Positions 13,750-25,017 of a stretch of DNA of 64,000 nt are shown here, one piece after another. Position 1 is the stretch's first letter; each line of letters begins with the position of its first letter. The position numbers were made by a program, and so were the translations under genes. This stretch comes from Plotosus lineatus (lineage: Eukaryota; Chordata; Actinopteri; Siluriformes; Plotosidae). Where the stretch lies: positions 1,812,001-1,876,000 of the forward strand of contig CM045739.1 of NCBI GenBank assembly GCA_024760905.1, read 5' to 3'. The notes beneath the pieces were generated by a model that searched no databases, was not told the DNA's origin, and saw only the letters and a list, made by a program, of their open reading frames with translations.

Positions 13750-14130
13750 CGGGTAGACACGTGTGTGTGTGTGTGTGTGTGTGTGTTCGGGTAGACACGT
13801 GTGTGTGTGTGTGTGTTCGGTAGACACTTGTGTGTGTGTGTGTCTGCAGACGTGTGTGTGTGTGTGTGTTCGGTAGACACTTGTGTGTGTGTGTGTGTGT
13901 GTCGGGTAGACACTTGTGTGTGTGTGTGTGTGTGTTCGGGTAGACACTTGTGTGTGTGTGTGTGTTCTGTAGACACTTGTGTGTGTGTGTGTGTGTTCGG
14001 GTAGACACTTGTGTGTGTGTGTGTTCGGGTAGACACTTGTGTGTGTGTGTGTGTGTGTTCGGGTAGACACTTGTGTGTGTGTGTGTGTGTGTGTTCGGGT
14101 AGACACTTGTGTGTGTGTGTGTTTGTGTGT
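13085..14130. repeat. ACACTTG-variant domain of the VNTR
   Basis: The core changes from TAGACACGTG to TAGACACTTG in most units, with longer (TG)n spacers, so the CpG of the standard core is lost. Standard units return briefly at about 13500-13800. Confidence 0.8.
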
Positions 14131-14500
14131 GTTCGGTAGACACGTGTGTGTGTGTGAGTGTGAGTGTGTGTGTGTGAGTGTGTGTTCGGGTAGACACGTG
14201 TGTGTGTGTGTGTTCGGGTAGACACTGTGTGTGTGTGTGTGTGTGTGTGTTCGGGTAGACACTGTGTGTGTGTGGGTGTTCGGGTAGACGTGTGTGTGTG
14301 TTCGGGTAGACGTGTGTGTATGTGTGTGTGTGTTCGGGTAGACGTGTGTGTGTGTGTGTGTGTTTTGAGGCAGACACGTGTGTGTTTGGTTAGGCACGTG
14401 TGTGTGGGTAGAAACGTGTGCATGCTTAGGTTGACGTGTCTGTGTTCGGGTAGACACGTGTGTGTATTTGTGTTTGGTAAACATGTGCCTGTGTTTAGGT

Positions 14501-14570
<70 letters not shown>

Positions 14571-14799
14571 CCTGTGTTTAGGTAGGGGTGTGTGTGTATG
14601 TGTTTGGTTAGGGGTGTGTGTGTTTTTGTGTGTCTGTGTGCTTGTGTTCAGATCTACGTGTTTTTGTGTGTGTCTGTGTGTGCTTGTGTTCGGGTGTGTG
14701 TGTGTGTGTGTGTGTGTGTCTGTGTCTGTGTGTCTGTTCAGGTCGAGACATTCCTGTCTCCATTAAGACACTCCCTGATCTGTTTTTATGGTGCCATGT

Positions 14800-14805
14800 G
14801 GAGAA

Positions 14806-14837
<32 letters not shown>

Positions 14838-14841
14838 GCAG
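14800..14841 (+). promoter_or_regulatory. b4galt3 3' splice site built on a (TG)n tract
   Basis: Only about 100 bases of non-satellite sequence separate the giant VNTR from the exon. The acceptor is GTGTGTTGCAG, directly preceded by (TG)n in place of a normal polypyrimidine tract. Candidate branch-point sequence must lie in the 14745-14805 segment, which contains CTGAT. Confidence 0.7.
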
Positions 14842-16358
14842 GAGGGTAACTACACGTTTAACCGAGCGAAGTTGATGAACATCGGGTTCCGTGAGGCAAT
14901 GAGGGAAGAGGACTGGGAATGTCTGTTCTTCCATGATGTGGATCTGATCCCAGAAGACGACCGCAACACCTACACGTGTGACAGAAACCCCAAACACGCC
15001 GCCATCGCCATGGACAAGTTCGGCTACAAGTTAGTGAACACGTTCCACCTCACATTCCTCAAACTTTTACGAATTTATCTGTATTCATGCGAATAATAAC
15101 ATAAATCAGTGGTCACCAACCTTTCTATCACCGGTCAACGCTTGACAATTTTACCGCGGCCCGGAGTATGGACCCGGGGGGTTAGCTTGTTGAGACTGTA
15201 AATATAATACCCCGCCCTTACCCAGCGTCGGCTGAGATGTGTGCCAGCCTCCCTAATCAGGATTAAGCGTTACATTTTTAATCGAGCTTGAACTCTTCTT
15301 AAGAAAACCCCACAGGTGATGGTGCACCAGTGGGGAGAATGAAGGCTCAGGCTCACCCAAAATCTCCGCTATTGTTTGAAACATGTGCAGCTCGCATCTG
15401 TTCATGTGCCGTCCCCTTGTGGGTTACTTTTTAGCGCTCAAATGACTGACATGTAACCGAGAGAATCCGTTCATTTTCAAAATAAAAGTTTTTTCAAAAA
15501 TAAAAGATCGTTCAGACTCAGATAATAAATAAAACGGAGATAAATAATTATTTCTTGTGTGGCCCGGTACCAATTGATCCACGGACCGGTACCGGTCCAT
15601 GGCCCGGGGGTTGGGACCCACTGACATAAATTACAGCAATACAAATTCAGTCATACATGAATACAAATTTCAAACTTTTAGGAAAATATGTTCTTTTCAA
15701 TTTTATCTGACAATATTTTATCAATATTTTATCAATAATTCTGATGAATTGCATCAAATTCAATCCGTGTTTACCTTCCTGGCAAAGCAAATTCTCGCGA
15801 TAATCTCACGGGATGTTACTGTTGTATTTTATCACATGATTCGTTAATCGGGAGCAAGGTGGGAAGATTTCCACGAATCAGCGGCGATCTTACTTACACT
15901 CCGTGATAACGAGAGCCAATCATTGAACGGCTGTGGGAAACCCAAAATGGCGACGAAAAGAAAACAAGAATTTTTATTGGAATATCTTATCCATTTATTA
16001 CCCCGAGCAGTGCCAAAGCCGAAAAAAAATTGGCTTTACGTTGTTCTCAAATGCCAAAGCCGAAAAAAATTGGATTTATGACACAAGCTAATTCATTGCA
16101 TTCGCCATTTGTAAATACTGCACTCTCACACAAAAGTGACTGTGAAGCCTTTTTTGATTGGTAATTATCTTATGTTATTTAGTCTAAAAATGAACCAATA
16201 ATAGCTGTCCTTGTAAAAAGAAATCTCACATAAATTAGCATTCAAAAAGCACTCGAGACTGTCAGATCAGGGCGGCACAAAATCACTTTCAGAGAGATCG
16301 GATTCCGAAGATGATATCACGCTCAGTATTGTGTGAAACGGCCCAGGATAACTTGATA

Positions 16359-16393
<35 letters not shown>

Positions 16394-16394
16394 G

Positions 16395-16445
<51 letters not shown>

Positions 16446-19400
16446 TATATGTGTGTGTGTGTGTGTGTATATACACATACATACTAGTCCTTTTCAAAAA
16501 ATTAGCATATTGTGATAAAATTCATTATTTTCTGTAATGTACTGATAAAAATTAAACTTTCATATAGTTCAGATTCATTGCACACCAACTGAAATATTTC
16601 AGGTCATTTATTGTTTTAATACTGATGATTTTGGCATACAGCTCATGAAAACCCAAAATTCCGATCTCAAAAAATTAGCATATTTCATCCGACCAATTAA
16701 AAAAAAAAGTGTTTTTAATACAAAAAAAAAGTCAACCTTCAACTCCTTATGTTCAGTTATGCACTCAATACTTGGTCGGGAATCCTTTTGCAGAAATGAC
16801 TGCTTCAATGCGGCGTGGCATGGAGCCAATCAGCCTGTGGCACTGCTGAGGTGTTATGGAGGCCCAGGATGCTTCGATAGCGGCCTTAAGCTCATCCACA
16901 GTGTTGGGTCTGGTGTCTCTCAACTTTCTCTTCACAATATCCCACAGATTCTCTATGGCTTTCAGGTCAGGAGAGTTGGCAGGCCAATTGAGCACAGTAA
17001 TACAGACAGACAGACAGACATTTTATTCAATAAAAGGCGATTAGCCTTTTATAAATACATTAAGTATTTCTTATACCCGTGTAACCTTTGCAATAAAGTA
17101 TTACATGGATTTCATCTTCAATTTCATAGATACTGTTTTTCTCACATAAAGGGCAATATCTTAAATTATAAGGAACATTTTTATATCTCCCAGTCTCAGT
17201 GCAAAGTTTGAAAGTTCCACATCGAAAATTTGCTAAACAGATTCTCAAATAAGGTGCTATATCTGAATTAATGTATGTTTCAACATTTAGAAGGGACTTG
17301 AACAGTAAATAACTACAGGACTTAGATGTGTTTTGTAATGATGAATGCCAATTTTGGAAGAGATTATCAGATAACCTCTGCTTAAAAACTGAAATAAAAA
17401 TATCAACATCACCAATATCCTGTGATACCCAAGTGAAGCCAAACCCCAGTCTAAACAAATTATTTTTAATATACGTTGCCCATGTTAAGCGTCCAGACTC
17501 ATCTAATTCTTTCGGCATTAAATAGAACTGGTGAGGTAATCTAGAACTTGGAAGTCTTAAAAGTCTACACCAAAATTTAAACGGCCCTTGTCATACAAGT
17601 AATTTGTCGGGGGAACCTGCCACATTCACCTAAAACCATATTATTACAACAATTTTTGCCAACTTTCAAGAAATATTTACAGGTTTCATTTGTGTTTGCT
17701 CAATAATTTTACAATAAGTGGTACCCCAAATTTCTGAACTATAACATATCACTATATATAACCATAACATCGAATATTTTAAAAAGATCTACAAAAGCCA
17801 AAACCCCTACTCTCTTTTGATATCTATGGATAGCCATAAGAGCATTATTAGCTTGAGAGGCTAGAGTAGTCTGAGCCTTAGTCCAAACTAGCCGAGGTGT
17901 GAACACAATTCCCAAATACCTAAAATAAGAAACAACCTCTAGCCTCTGACCACACAGAAATCATTTTTCATAATATCTCAGAGGACCACTATTCCTAAAA
18001 ACCATAACCTTTGTCTTTGCAATATTCACACAGTAATACCATGGTCAGTAAACCATTTAGCAGTGATTTTGGCACTGTGAGCAGGTGCCAGGTCGTGCTG
18101 AAAAATGAAATCTTCATCTCCATAAAGCTTTTCAGCAGATGGAAGCATGAAGTGCTCCAAAATCTCCTGATAGCTAGCTGCATTGACCCTGCCCTTGATA
18201 AAACACAGTGGACCAACACCAGCAGCTGACATGGCACCCCAGACCATCACTGACTGTGGGTACTTGACACTGGACTTCAGGCATTTTGTCATTTCCTTCT
18301 CCCCAGTCTTCCTCCAGACTCTGACACCTTGATTTCCGAATGACATGCAAAATTTGCTTTCATCCGAAAAAAGTAGTTTGGACCACTGAGCAACAGTCCA
18401 GTGCTGCTTCTCTGTAGCCCAGGTCAGGCGCTTCTGCCGCTGTTTCTGGTTCAAAAGTGGCTTGACCTGGGGAATGCGGCACCTGTAGCCCAGTCCACTG
18501 CTTCCACAGGTCCCCCAAGGTCTGGAATCGGCCCTTCTCCACAATCTTTCTCAGGGTCTGGTCACCTCTTCCGGTTGTGCAGCGTTTTCTGCCACACTTT
18601 TTCCTTCACTTGCCCTTGATACGGCACTCAGGGAACAGCCTATTCGCTCACAGATGTCTTTCTGTGTCTTACCCTCTTGCTTGAGGGTGTCAATGATGGC
18701 CTTCTGGACAGCAGTCAGGTCGGCAGTCTTACCCATGATTGCGGTTTTGAGTAATGAACCAGGCTGGGAGTTTTTAAAAGCCTCAGGAATCTTTTGCAGG
18801 TGTTTAGAGTTAATTGGTTGATTCAGATGATTAGGTTAATAGCTCGTTTAGACTACCTGAACATCATATGCTCATTTTTTGAGATAGGAATTTTGGGTTT
18901 TCATGAGCTGTATGCCAAAATCATCAGAATTAAAACAATAAAAGACCTGAAATATTTCAGTTGGTGTGCAATGAATCTAAAATATATGAAAGTTTAATTT
19001 TTGGCAGTACATTACAGAAAATAATGAACTTTATCACAATATGCAAATTTTTTGAGAAGGGCTAGTGTGTGGTGGAGGGGTTTGCGTGACCTAATGATCC
19101 TTGGAGTTATGTTGTCATGGCAAAATGCCCCTGGTAGGGTCACCCAAGGCAAACAGGTCCTGAGTGAAGATCACGACGAAGTGCGATTCAGAAGACCCTT
19201 ATGACATCTAAGAGACATCTAAGGAAGCAGTCTTCCTTGCCCGGACGCGGGTCACCGGGGTTCCCTCCTGGAGCCAGGCCCAGGGGAGGGGCTCGGAGGC
19301 TAGCGCCTGGTGGTCGGGATTCTGCCCATGGAGCCTGGCCGGGCCTAGCCCGAAAAGGAGACATGAGTCCGCCCTCCCATGGACTCACCACCCGTGGTAG

Positions 19401-22400
19401 GAGTTTTAGGGGTCGGGTGCAGTGTGAGTTCAGTGGCAGCCAAAGGCATGGGTTCTGTCGGACTGATCCTCGGCTACTTACTCTGACCCTCAGGACATGG
19501 AATGTCACCTCTCTGGCGGTGAAGGAGCCTGATCTGGTGCGTGAGGTGGAGAGATACCGACTGGATATAGTCGGGCTCACCTCAACGCAGAGCTTGGGCT
19601 CTGGAATCATCCACCTCTCGAGAGGCTGGACCTTATTCTATTCTGGAGTTGCTCATGGGGAGAGGCGGCGAACCGGTGTGGGTATTCTTGTTGTACCCCG
19701 TCTTGGTGCCCAAATGTTGGGGTTCTCCCCGGATGACGAAAGGATAGCTTCCCTCTGTCTTCGGGTGGGGGGGACGGGTTCTGACTGAACTGTCATTGGT
19801 GCATAAGCACAAATAACAGAGTACCCACCCTTTTTGGAGTCTTTGGGGGGTGCGTTGGAGAACGTTCCCTAGGGAGACTCACTCATTGTCTTGGGAGACT
19901 TCAACGCCCATGTGGGCAACGATAGTGTGACCTGGAAGGGTGTGATCGGTAGGTACGGCCTCTCCAGTCTGAATCCGAATGGTGTTTCGTTGTTGGACTT
20001 ATGTGCTCGTCAGAAGGGGCTCCGAGCTGACCCTTGATGCAGTCCCACCTCCACTTTGAACTCTTCTGTCACACAATAATATATATGCAATATATAATTA
20101 TAATTATGACAATGCAGCCATGAGGTGGGGGGGGGGCACTAACCAGTGTCTCTCCCCCTCATGCCGGTCCCAAGCCCGGAGAAATGCAGAGGGTTGTGTC
20201 AGGAAGGGCATCCGACGTAAAACCAATGCCAAATATTTATGATGCAAATCAGAAGTATTACCCGCATACCGGATCGGTCGAGGCCCGGGTTAACAACGAC
20301 CACCATCAGTGCTGTCAATCAACAGGGTGCTGATGGAAATTGGACTACTGTTAGTCGAAGAAGGAGAGGTGGGAGGCGTGTCCGTAGGCAGAGAGAGAAG
20401 ACGAAAGGCATGAGTCTAGGACTGAGAGTGGGGACTTTGAATGTTGGAACTATGCAAAGAAAAGGTAGAGAGCTGGCTGACATGATGCAGAGGAGGAAGG
20501 TGGACATACTGTGTGTTCAGGAGACCAGGTGGAAAGGTGGCAAAGCTAAAAGCTTAGGAGCAGGGTTTAAGCTATTTTATCACGGTGTGGATGGGAAGAG
20601 AAATGGAGTAGGAGTCATCTTGAAGGAGGAGTTTGTCAGGAATGTTCTAAAAGTGAAAAGAGTGTCAGACAGAGTGATGAGTCTCAAGTTAGAAATCGAA
20701 GGTGTAATGCTCAATGTTGTTAGTGCTTATGCCCCACAGGCAGGATGTGAGCTAGAAGAGAAGGAGAGATTCTGGAGTGACTTAGATGAAGTGATGCAGA
20801 GTAACCCCAGAGGTGAAAGAGTGGTCATTGGTGCAGACTACAATGGACATGTTGGTACAGGCAACAGAGGGGACGAGGAAGTGATGGGCAGGTTTGGTAT
20901 CCAGGACAGGAACGCAGAAGGACAGATGTTGATAGATTTTGCAAAAAGGATGGAAATGGCTGTGGTGAATACTTTCTTCCAGAAGAAACAGTAGCATAGG
21001 GTGACATAAAAGCGGAGGTAGGAGCACACAGGTAGACTACATCTTGTGTAGGTGATGTAATTTGAAGGAAGTCAGTGACTGCAAAGTCATAGTGGGTGAG
21101 AGTGTTGCCAAACAGCATAGGATGGTGGTGTGCAGGATGACTCTGATGGTGAGGAAGGTGAAAAAGGCAAAGGCAGAGCAGAAGACAAAGTGGTGGAAGC
21201 TTAAAAAGGAAGAGTGTCGTGCTGTCTTCAAGGAGGAGTTGAAACAGGCTTTGGGTGGCCAGGAAGTGCTTCCAAATGACTGGACAACCACAGCAAATGT
21301 GATCAGGGACACAGGTAGGAGAGTACTTGGTGTGTCCTCTGGAAGGAAAGTAGATAAGGAGACTTGGTGGTGGAATGAGGAAGTGCAGGAGTGTGTACAA
21401 AGGAAGAGATTAGCTAAGAAGAAGTGGGACATTGAGAGGACCGAAGAGAGTAAACAGGAGTACAGGGAGAGACAGCGTAAGGCGAAAGTAGCAGTGGCTA
21501 AGGCCAAACAGAGGGCGTATGATGACTTGTATGATAGGTTGGATAGTAAAGAGGGAGAAAATGATCTATACAGGTTGGCACAGCAGAGAAATAGAGATGG
21601 GAAGGACGTGCAGCAAGTTAGATTGATAAAGGACAGAGAGGGAAATGTATTGACTGATGACAGAAGTGTGCTGGGAAGATGGAAAGAGTATTTTGAAGAG
21701 CTGATGAATGAGGAAAATGAGAGAGAAAAAAGAGTAGAAGAGGTGACCATTGAGGAGCAGGATGTAGCAAAGATCAGCAAGGGTGAAGTGAGAAGGGCAT
21801 TGAAGAGGATGAAGAATGGAAAGGCAGTTGGTCCTGATGATATACCTGTGGAGGTATGGAAGTGTCTAGGAGAGGTAGCAGTAGATTTTCTGACAAGAAC
21901 ATTCAACAAGGTACTAGAGAGTGAGCAGATGTCGGAGGAGTGGAGAAGTGTGCTGGTGCCCATTTTTAAGAACAAGGGAGACGTGCAGAGTTGCAGCAAC
22001 TACAGAGGGATAAAGTTGATGAGCCATACAATGAAGTTATGGGAAAGAATAGTGGAAGCTAGACTAAGGGCAGAGGTCAGCATTTGTGAACAACAGTTTG
22101 GTTTCATGCCAAGAAAGAGCACCACAGATGCAATGTTTGCTTTGAGGATGTTCATAGAGAAGTACAGAGAAGGTCAGAGGGAGCTACATTGTGCCTTTGT
22201 GGATCTGGAAAAAGCATATGACAGGGTGCCAAGAGAAGAACTGTGGTATTCCATGAGGAAGTCTGGAGTGGCAGAGAAGTATGTTAGAGTGGTGCAGGAC
22301 ATGTATGAGAGATGTAAGACAGCGGTGAGGTGTGCTGTCGGTGTGACCGACTTAATTCAAGGTGGAGGTGGGACTGCATCAAGGGTCAGCTCTGAGCCCC

Positions 22401-23854
22401 TTCTTGTTTGCTATGGTGATGGACAGGCTGACAGAAGAGGTGAGACAAGAATCTCCATGGACTATGATGTTTGCAGATGACATCGTGATCTGTAGTGAGA
22501 GCAGAGAACAAGTGCAGGAAAATGTAGAGAGGTGGAGGTATGCCCTGGAAAGGAGAGAAATGAAGGTTAGCCTCAGAAAATCAGAATACATGTGTGTGAA
22601 TGAGAAGGACCCAGGAGGAACGGTGATGTTACAGGGAGCAGAGATAACGAAGGTGGAGGATTTTAAGTACTTAGGCTCAACAATCCAGAGCAATGGAGAG
22701 TGTGGAAAAGAGGTGAAGAAGCGTGTGCAGGCAGGTTGGAATGGTTGGAGAAAAGTGTCCGGTGTGATGTGCGATAGGAGAGTGTCAGCAAGAATGAAGG
22801 GAAAAGTGTACAAGACGGTGGTGAGGCCAGCGATGTTGTATGGTTTAGAAACAGTGGCGCTGAGGAAAAGGCAGGAGGCAGAGCTGGAGGTAGCGGAGAT
22901 GAAAATGTTGAGGTTCTCTCTGGGAGTAACGAGGATGGATAGGATCAGAAATGAGTATATCAGAGGGACAGCCCACGTAAGATGTTTTGGAGACAAAGTC
23001 AGAGAGGCTAGATTGAGATGGTTTGGACATGTACAGAGGAGGGATAGTGAGTATATTGGCAGTAGGATGCTGAGGTTGGAACTACCAGGCAGAAGGTCTA
23101 GAGGAAGACCAAAGAAGAGATTTTTGGATGTGGTGAAGGAAGACATGAAGGTCGTTGGAGTCAGAAAAGAAGATGCGGGGGACAGGGTGAGGTGGAGGCG
23201 GATGATTTGCTGTGGCGACCCCTGAAGGGAACAGCCGAAAGTAAAACAAGAAGAAGAAGAAGAAGAAGAATTATAATTATGACATATTATATTCTATATT
23301 ATAACACCAGTAGAATTATGTCAAATAAACTTGGTTTTATCAAATATGTTGTTGTTTCATTATTGATCTAAAATGCAGTCCGATTTGACAAAGATGACCT
23401 TTTTGTCCATATATGGAATTTTTGTGGAATCCTAATTTGAGCAATTTGAGGGGCCGGTGGTGTAGTGGTTAGGATTCTGCTCTCATGATTGGGAGGTTGT
23501 GTGTTCGAATCCCACTTCGACCCCCTCTGTGCTAAGACCCCTGGGCATGGTCTCAACCACGTGTGTGCCTGTGTTCACCCAGCAGTATAAATGGGTTCCA
23601 CTAAAATATACTGGGAAAGTCACCTGCAATGGACTAGCATCCCATCCAGGGAGAGTTGCACTCCTGCTCGCTTCACGCTACGGAAACCGAGGATAAGCAC
23701 TGGCCCGATGAGCCTCTATGGATCGGGTGTAAAAAGCCCAACTGACTCTATCTAATTTGAGTACTAATTTTGTTGATTACCAATACTAATTTCAGCTCAA
23801 AATACTCATTTTTGGGTTTATCAACTACAAAATGGTACTTTCCTGGGTTGGCAG

Positions 23855-23895
<41 letters not shown>

Positions 23896-24125
23896 ATGAA
23901 TGTCCTGTAAGATTTTTGTTTTGTTTTTGGATGAATGTATTTTGTTCCTCAGACGGCCTTATAATGTGTGTGTGTGTGTGTGTTTCAGACTGCCCTATAA
24001 GGGGTATTTCGGTGGTGTGTCTGCATTGAGTCCTCTACACTATCTCAAGATGAATGGCTTCCCCAACAATTACTGGGGTTGGGGGGGTGAAGATGATGAT
24101 ATTGGCATTCGGTGAGTCTGACAGC

Positions 24126-24170
<45 letters not shown>

Positions 24171-25017
24171 TGTGTGTGAGAGAGCGTGCATGTGCAGAAT
24201 TGTCTACACTCCCATAACGATGAAAGTATTGGTACCCCGGCCTCATTCCAACCTCGTGCTCGGAACAACGGACAAATGACGCACTCTGTTTAGCCACAAA
24301 TAATCAGTGTATTCAACTTCAACACACTCAGCAGATAAACTCCTCCCACTTTATCACGTTCTTGAGCAGGGTACAGATGGTTCTAGGTTCAGATCCGTAA
24401 CTGAGATGCACTGAGGGGAGGAAGAATCTCTGAAAATCTCTTGGAATCTGTTGCTTTTTCCATCCACATTTGATTCCATTTCACTTTTTTTACTCCGTCT
24501 GTCTCTGCATGTTGTCCATCCTCAGCGTGTCTCTGGCGGGAATGTCCATCAGTCGTCCGCCTCTAAGGATCGGCCGCTACAAAATGATCAAACACAAACT
24601 GGACCAGGGCAATGAGGTCAACCCAAAAAGGTCAGTGCGCACACACACACACACACACCTGATAGAGTGTGCAGTGTTGTACAATAGAATAAAAGCCAGA
24701 GAGAAATGAACCAAAACACACTTTAAAGAATTTTAAGAGGTTTATTTATTAAATTAATTGGAACTTACTAAAAGTGTGGGGTTTGTGTGTGTGGTGTGCG
24801 TGTGATGTTTGTGTGGTGCAGGTTCACTTTGTTGGCGAAGACGCAGCGTACGTGGAAGTTGGATGGGATGAATTCGGTGGACTACAGGATCGTATCCCGT
24901 GAATATCTCCCGCTCTACACCAACATCACCGTCAACATTGGCACCAAGCACGGCCTGCAACCTCCGACCTCTGACGCCAAGTCCAAAGGGCGTGCAGAGA
25001 ATCGGCCTGGACCCTAG
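14842..25017 (+). CDS. b4galt3: Beta-1,4-galactosyltransferase 3-like, catalytic 3' half (partial)
   Basis: Four exons join in phase: 14842-15029 (188 nt), 23989-24111 (123 nt), 24526-24630 (105 nt) and 24822-25017, ending in TAG. Each intron starts GT and ends AG. The product is a type II Golgi enzyme that transfers galactose from UDP-Gal to terminal GlcNAc. Visible family landmarks are FNRAKL, the metal-binding DVD in [18 protein letters not shown], the acceptor/catalytic loop [16 protein letters not shown], and the Met/His metal-ligand region KMIKHK. DGMNS and LYTNIT favour B4GALT3 over B4GALT1, 2 and 4, and the tail after the conserved domain is short. The cytoplasmic, membrane and stem exons are not in the window and must lie left of base 1. 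Intron 1 of the visible part is about 9 kb and is filled with transposons. Assignment to the galactosyltransferase family is firm; the paralogue number is inferred. Confidence 0.93.
15107..15623. mobile_element. hAT-type MITE with perfect 8-bp TSD
   Basis: The ends are CAGTGGTCACCAACC and GGTTGGGACCCACTG (imperfect terminal inverted repeats). ACATAAAT is present on both sides (15099-15106 and 15624-15631), the 8-bp duplication expected of hAT. It has no coding capacity. About 15205-15285 resembles the L2-type SINE/LINE tail (GCCAGCCTCC...GGATTAAGCG), so it carries a nested older insertion or was built from one. Confidence 0.88.
15632..16483. other. b4galt3 intron with compound microsatellite
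   Basis: AT-rich intronic sequence with no recognisable gene. A compound (CT)n-(TG)n-(TA)n-(TG)n microsatellite occupies about 16360-16478 and directly abuts the left end of a Tc1 element. A repeated phrase GCCAAAGCCGAAAAAAA near 16010-16070 suggests an unidentified degenerate repeat. Confidence 0.6.
16484..19065 (-). mobile_element. Tc1/mariner element, copy 1, interrupted by a LINE
   Basis: The ends CTAGTCCTTTTCAAAAAATT and TTTTTTGAGAAGGGCTAG bound inverted repeats of roughly 200 bases. The transposase is on the - strand, starting near 18736 with an N-terminal HTH and continuing through the DD34E core: an LFSDES-type Asp, the [11 protein letters not shown]sp, and a PxIENLWD-type Glu in the part left of the insertion. 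It is not functional: a LINE fragment sits at 17004-18028, the N-terminal part is frameshifted, and a deletion in the second HTH region is shared with copy 2. It lies in a b4galt3 intron, antisense to the gene. Confidence 0.93.
17004..18028 (-). mobile_element. 5'-truncated LINE inserted inside Tc1 copy 1
   Basis: An identical 11-base CACAGTAATAC lies on both sides (16993-17003 and 18029-18039). Tc1 copy 2 shows the empty site at 53333 (CACAGTAATAG). The insert is read on the - strand. At 17060-17518 it encodes the C-terminal region of a reverse transcriptase polyprotein, ending in a Cys/His cluster of the [22 protein letters not shown] type. Its 3' tail is a (TGTC)n tandem repeat at 17004-17022 rather than poly(A). 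It is probably of the CR1/L2/Rex group; the exact family is uncertain. Confidence 0.85.
19070..20026 (+). mobile_element. 5' part of an APE-type LINE (Rex/L2-like)
   Basis: The frame at about 19490-19790 reads [31 protein letters not shown] and on to [10 protein letters not shown], the N-terminal half of an apurinic-endonuclease domain. After a stop at 19787 the similarity resumes in another frame: [21 protein letters not shown] at about 19890-19950. The copy is frameshifted, has a GC-rich leader (19200-19400) and no reverse transcriptase. A shorter relative lies at 47218-47490. Confidence 0.75.
20030..20075 (-). mobile_element. Short antisense RTE fragment
   Basis: About 45 bases match the antisense of the RTE reverse-transcriptase segment encoding [15 protein letters not shown], also seen at 59531-59575. 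Both edges are abrupt and no TSD is visible. Confidence 0.6.
20112..23268 (+). mobile_element. Full-length RTE-type non-LTR retrotransposon with 16-bp TSD
   Basis: The duplication AATTATAATTATGACA flanks the element at 20096-20111 and 23269-23284. The order is: a 5' leader (20112-20240), an apurinic endonuclease frame (20239-20994; [28 protein letters not shown]), then reverse transcriptase split over two frames (21062-22480 and 22362-23225). RT blocks seen are [14 protein letters not shown], the FADD active-site box, [13 protein letters not shown] and [11 protein letters not shown]. The 3' end has a (GAA)n tail instead of poly(A). A stop at 20992 and a frameshift near 22360 make it inactive. 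The endonuclease resembles vertebrate CFDP2/BovB proteins, which places it in the RTE clade. Confidence 0.92.
23451..23753 (+). mobile_element. tRNA-derived SINE with 8-bp TSD
   Basis: The head GGCCGGTGGTGTAGTGGTTAGG (A box) is followed by GTTCGAATCCC (B box), an RNA polymerase III internal promoter. AATTTGAG lies at 23443-23450 and 23754-23761. The body (CAGCAGTATAAATGGGTTCC...GGATAAGCACTGGCCCGATGAGCC) differs from the other SINEs in this window. Confidence 0.82.

Larger units (their letters stand above)
1..14740. repeat. Giant (GT)n-based minisatellite/VNTR array
   Basis: Almost every base belongs to a tandem array whose unit is a 12-13 base core, TCGGGTAGACACG, followed by a variable (TG)n run. 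The period is mostly about 22-32 bases. The array is already running at base 1, so its true length is unknown. It decays into plain (TG)n and degenerate units after about 14500 and stops near 14740, about 100 bases before a b4galt3 exon. Long open frames on the - strand, of up to about 2.6 kb codon-lengths encoding His/Thr-rich peptides, are a by-product: the complement of the unit contains no stop codon in any frame. As the b4galt3 5' exons must lie further left, the array is inferred to be intronic. Confidence 0.95.

Noticed and set aside
1..14740. CRISPR-like layout: constant core separated by variable spacers
   Set aside because: The spacers are all (TG)n differing only in length, the DNA is vertebrate, and there are no cas genes.
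20239..20994. A host craniofacial development protein 2 (CFDP2)-like gene
   Set aside because: It lies inside a TSD-bounded RTE element followed by reverse transcriptase; CFDP2-like endonucleases are themselves RTE-derived.
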